DNA of 23,209 nt from positions 1 to 23,209 of the forward strand of contig SVRU01000043.1 of assembly GCA_015064665.1 (NCBI GenBank), written 5' to 3'. The stretch is from Oscillospiraceae bacterium (lineage in GTDB: Bacteria > Bacillota_A > Clostridia > Oscillospirales > CAG-272). Below are positions 20,943 through 23,209 of the stretch, piece after piece (position 1 is the stretch's first letter; every line of letters begins with the position of its first letter). The position numbers and the translations under genes are program-made. Below the pieces are notes generated by a model, which saw only the letters and a program-made list of their open reading frames with translations, was not told the origin of the DNA and did no database searches.

Positions 20943-22058
20943 TTATTTCTTGTTGTTGTAAGAGTCAAGCTTGACGTGGATCTTCTTCGACTGATCAAGC
21001 AAATGACTGATCGTTCGATCGTGGTTGAGGGTATCAATGATGTATGCAACGTATTTGCACATATTAACCTCTCCGTACCATTCTCTCGCAAGAAGCTCGG
21101 GGGTTCTGTAAACGAGGTTTGTGGTGAATATCTTAGTGAATATTCCCTCTTCGTAAGCCTTATCCATATTTGCAAGACCGTTGCAGAACAGACCAAAGCT
21201 CGCAAATACGAATATACGCTTTGCGCCCTTTTCCTTAAGCTGCTTTGCAACGTCTATAACAGAGTCACCAGAGGAGATCATATCGTCAATTACGATAACG
21301 TCCTTTCCCGCAACGTCACGTCCGAGATACTCGTGAGCAACGATGGGGTTTTTGCCGTTAATAATAACGGAATAATCGCGGCGCTTATAGAACGTACCGA
21401 GATCAATTCCCATTACCGAGGAATAGTACATACATTTCGCCATACCGCCCTCGTCGGGAGAAATTATCATAAGGTTTTCGGGATCGATCTTAATATCGTC
21501 GTATGTATTGAGGAGAGCCTTTATCATCTGATATGAGGTACGAACGTTCTCAAATCCGCTGAGAGGAATTGCGTTCTGTACTCGGGGGTCATGAGCGTCG
21601 AATGTGATGATGTTTGTGACACCCATATTTACAAGCTCTTGAAGAGCAAGAGCGCAGTCAAGTGATTCTCTGCTTGCGCGCTTGTGCTGTCTTCCCTCGT
21701 AAAGCATGGGCATAATTACGCTGATTCTGCGCGCTTTACCGCCGATTGCGCCGATTATACGCTTAAGATCCTGAAAGTGATCGTCAGGTGACATGGGAAC
21801 TGTCATACCGTACATGTTGTAGGTTACGCCGTGATTGAATACATCGCTTATAATATAAACGTCGTTACCTCTCAATGATTGATGGAGAGCGCCCTTTGCT
21901 TCTCCGCTGCCGAATCTGGGGCAAGAGGTATTTACAAGATAAGAAACGTCCTGATCGTGACTGCGCCAATCCTTAAGATAAGAATCAACCTGAGCCGAAA
22001 AGTCCTCGCATCCCTTCATGCCGATTACACTTAATTCACCGTACAAACTGTCCTTCAT
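20943..22058 (-). CDS. ribose-phosphate pyrophosphokinase (PRPP synthetase)
   Basis: Makes phosphoribosyl pyrophosphate from ribose 5-phosphate and ATP for nucleotide, histidine and tryptophan synthesis. The 371-aa product has the PRPP-binding segment VIVIDDMISSGDSVIDVAK, the catalytic-loop-like MLYEGRQHKRASRES and the FDAHDPRVQNAI segment. It is longer than the classical 315-aa Prs and differs from it, as in a Clostridia-type variant. The start is ATG 22058 with GTGGAG upstream; a longer frame to 22163 begins 5' of the predicted transcript start (near 22159), so it cannot be used. I withhold the symbol prs because the paralogue status is unknown. Confidence 0.88.
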   Translation of the reverse strand: MKDSLYGELSVIGMKGCEDFSAQVDSYLKDWRSHDQDVSYLVNTSCPRFGSGEAKGALHQSLRGNDVYIISDVFNHGVTYNMYGMTVPMSPDDHFQDLKRIIGAIGGKARRISVIMPMLYEGRQHKRASRESLDCALALQELVNMGVTNIITFDAHDPRVQNAIPLSGFENVRTSYQMIKALLNTYDDIKIDPENLMIISPDEGGMAKCMYYSSVMGIDLGTFYKRRDYSVIINGKNPIVAHEYLGRDVAGKDVIVIDDMISSGDSVIDVAKQLKEKGAKRIFVFASFGLFCNGLANMDKAYEEGIFTKIFTTNLVYRTPELLAREWYGEVNMCKYVAYIIDTLNHDRTISHLLDQSKKIHVKLDSYNNKK

Positions 22059-22165
22059 ATCAAAAACTCCACACTCAAATATATTTGCGCTCACCGAACA
22101 ATACAGTATCATTTTGACTTCTCTGACATATGATATTTCATAGTGACGGTATGCAACACACAATA

Positions 22166-22194
22166 ATTATATACTAATTATTAAGGGTTGTCAA
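22166..22194 (-). promoter_or_regulatory. sigma-A promoter of the PRPP synthetase gene
   Basis: On the minus strand TTGACA (22194-22189), a 17-nt spacer and TATAAT (22171-22166). The leader is about 100 nt and shows no obvious purine-riboswitch structure. Confidence 0.85.
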
Positions 22195-22299
22195 GTGTAA
22201 AAAAGCGAAAAGAAAAAAGAAAAGAAAAAAATCGCAAATTGCTTAAATGTTTTTCCAAAACAAGTTTATTATTATTTATTATTAACAATGGAGGAAAAT

Positions 22300-22710
22300 A
22301 TGAAATATGATTCGCAAGGCTTTATACAGATAAGCGCTTATACCGCGGGTGGCGCTCTTCCTGTCCCTGATTTAACGGTCAGAATAAGCGGAAATGAGGA
22401 AGGAAATATAGGGGTTGAATATTCTGTCAAAACCGACAGAAACGGGCTTACTGACGTAATTGCGCTTCCGACACCATCAGTATCATATTCGCTCTCGCCA
22501 AGTCCAAGTGAGCAGCCTTACGCAAAGTATGACGTTCAGGTATCCGGCGAAGGATTTTATCCCAAAACCATTTACGACGTTTCAGTATTTAGCGGTATAA
22601 AAGCAATTCTGCCGATGGAAATGATACCTGATGCCGGGTTAAGAAAAAATGCGCCTACGCCTAAGTCGAGTGACATTTCAATAATTACGGAAAACGAGGA
22701 TTTACAATAA
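22300..22710 (+). CDS. hypothetical beta-rich protein paired with a SpoID-like peptidoglycan protein
   Basis: A 136-aa protein of beta-sandwich character, with GFIQISAYTAGGALPVPDLTVRISG and TDRNGLTDVIALPTPS segments that resemble carboxypeptidase-regulatory or bacterial Ig-like repeats. There is no signal peptide. ATG 22300 is chosen over ATG 22288 because the GGAGG site (22290-22294) lies inside the longer frame, 5 nt before 22300. The stop overlaps the next ATG (TAATG), so the two genes are translationally coupled. Such pairs with a SpoIID-like protein occur in other Clostridia, in my recollection; the function is unknown. Confidence 0.65.
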   Translation: MKYDSQGFIQISAYTAGGALPVPDLTVRISGNEEGNIGVEYSVKTDRNGLTDVIALPTPSVSYSLSPSPSEQPYAKYDVQVSGEGFYPKTIYDVSVFSGIKAILPMEMIPDAGLRKNAPTPKSSDISIITENEDLQ

Positions 22711-23209
22711 TGCCCAATCCAACTATACCTGAAAATATTGTAGTACATCTCGGAGCGCCGGATGATGACGCTGAGAATGTAACGGTTTCATTTCCGGATT
22801 ATATAAAGAACGTTGCTTCAAGTGAAATATATCCAACATGGCCGGAAGAAGCCTTGAAGGCCAACATACTTGCGCAAATATCGGTAGCGCTTAATCGAGT
22901 TTATACAGAGTATTACCGAAGCCGCGGAAAACCATTCGATATAACGTCAAGCACGGCATATGATCAGTCGTTTGTCTATCAGCGAGATATATATGAAAAT
23001 ATATCCGATCTTGTGGATGAAATATTTAATGATTATCTTAGGAGAGACGGATTCATTGAGCCTCTTTACGCTACCTTTTGCGATGGCGTGGAGGTAAGCT
23101 GCGACGGGCTTTCGCAATGGGGGTCTGTGACGGCGGCGAATAACGGAAACAGCGCTATTGAAATATTGAGAAGATATTACGGAAACGATGTTGAAATAGT
23201 TTTTAACGC
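22710..23209 (+). CDS. SpoIID/LytB-like peptidoglycan protein (5' part only)
   Basis: The open frame starts at ATG 22710, overlapping the stop of the previous gene by one base, and runs off the window after about 166 codons. The segments VVHLGAPDDDAENVTVSFPDYIKNVASSEIYP, ALKANILAQISVALNRVYTEYYRSRG, and CDGLSQWGSVTAANNG resemble SpoIID-like proteins, which in spore formers act on glycan strands, and which often carry C-terminal peptidoglycan-binding repeats. The C-terminal part is not in the window. No signal peptide is present at the visible start. The family call is from recollection of sequence similarity. Confidence 0.65.
   Translation, partial: MPNPTIPENIVVHLGAPDDDAENVTVSFPDYIKNVASSEIYPTWPEEALKANILAQISVALNRVYTEYYRSRGKPFDITSSTAYDQSFVYQRDIYENISDLVDEIFNDYLRRDGFIEPLYATFCDGVEVSCDGLSQWGSVTAANNGNSAIEILRRYYGNDVEIVFN

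Noticed and set aside
22059..22163. Longer start of the PRPP synthetase.
   Set aside because: The predicted transcript start lies at about 22159, inside or downstream of that ATG, and the shorter start has GGAG.
1..23209. CRISPR array.
   Set aside because: No regularly spaced short direct repeats were found; the repeats present are two-copy and linked to the mobile element.

Overview
The window looks like a chromosomal segment from an endospore-forming Bacillota of class Clostridia. Evidence: moderately AT-rich DNA, strong GGAGG-type ribosome binding sites, clean sigma-A promoters with 17-nt spacers, and sporulation genes (spoIIID, a PdaA-type deacetylase, a SpoIID-like peptidoglycan protein, and a cysteine-rich protein that may be coat-related). 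I cannot name the genus.

Layout. 1-2230: tRNA-Ser(GGA), a stand-alone aspartokinase with its own promoter and terminator, and a convergent small flavodoxin-like gene. 2230-2620: a non-coding stretch dense in inverted repeats. 2621-5963: a small integrated element of about 3.3 kb. 5985-8450: a possible small RNA, spoIIID, a divergent SpoU-family RNA methyltransferase, and a cysteine-rich protein. 8600-14020: a P-loop ATPase, glucose-6-phosphate isomerase, a D-Ala-D-Ala carboxypeptidase, a DUF624/YesL-like membrane protein and a PdaA-like deacetylase. 14147-18264: a three-gene sugar-acid operon (enolase-superfamily dehydratase, SDR, GH28-like protein) opposite an AraC regulator. 18359-22194: rpsU, folD, lgt, an Rrf2 regulator and a PRPP synthetase, all on the minus strand. 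22300-end: a two-gene plus-strand unit with a carbohydrate/peptidoglycan flavour, the second gene cut by the window edge.

The most striking part is the element at 2621-5963. It is bounded by 34-bp direct repeats with one mismatch. It encodes a pMV158-type (Rep_2) HUH replication initiator and a very small, catalytic-domain-only tyrosine recombinase. Upstream of rep is a perfect hairpin whose loop displays TACTACGAC, the nick sequence of pMV158-family double-strand origins. This is therefore an integrated, self-encoded integrative rolling-circle plasmid. It also carries a 93-bp structured direct repeat flanking the rep-int genes, a candidate structured RNA with its own promoter and terminator, a run of GC-rich hairpins upstream of the origin, and several recombinase-like sites of the form TACAAAA-N6-TTTTGTA at its ends.

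The sugar-acid cluster forms a coherent catabolic unit: dehydratase, SDR and GH28 genes are tightly spaced or overlapping, and the divergent AraC regulator probably activates a promoter whose -35 box is poor. The remaining genes are mostly housekeeping or cell-envelope/sporulation functions, transcribed singly or in pairs and separated by clear intrinsic terminators.
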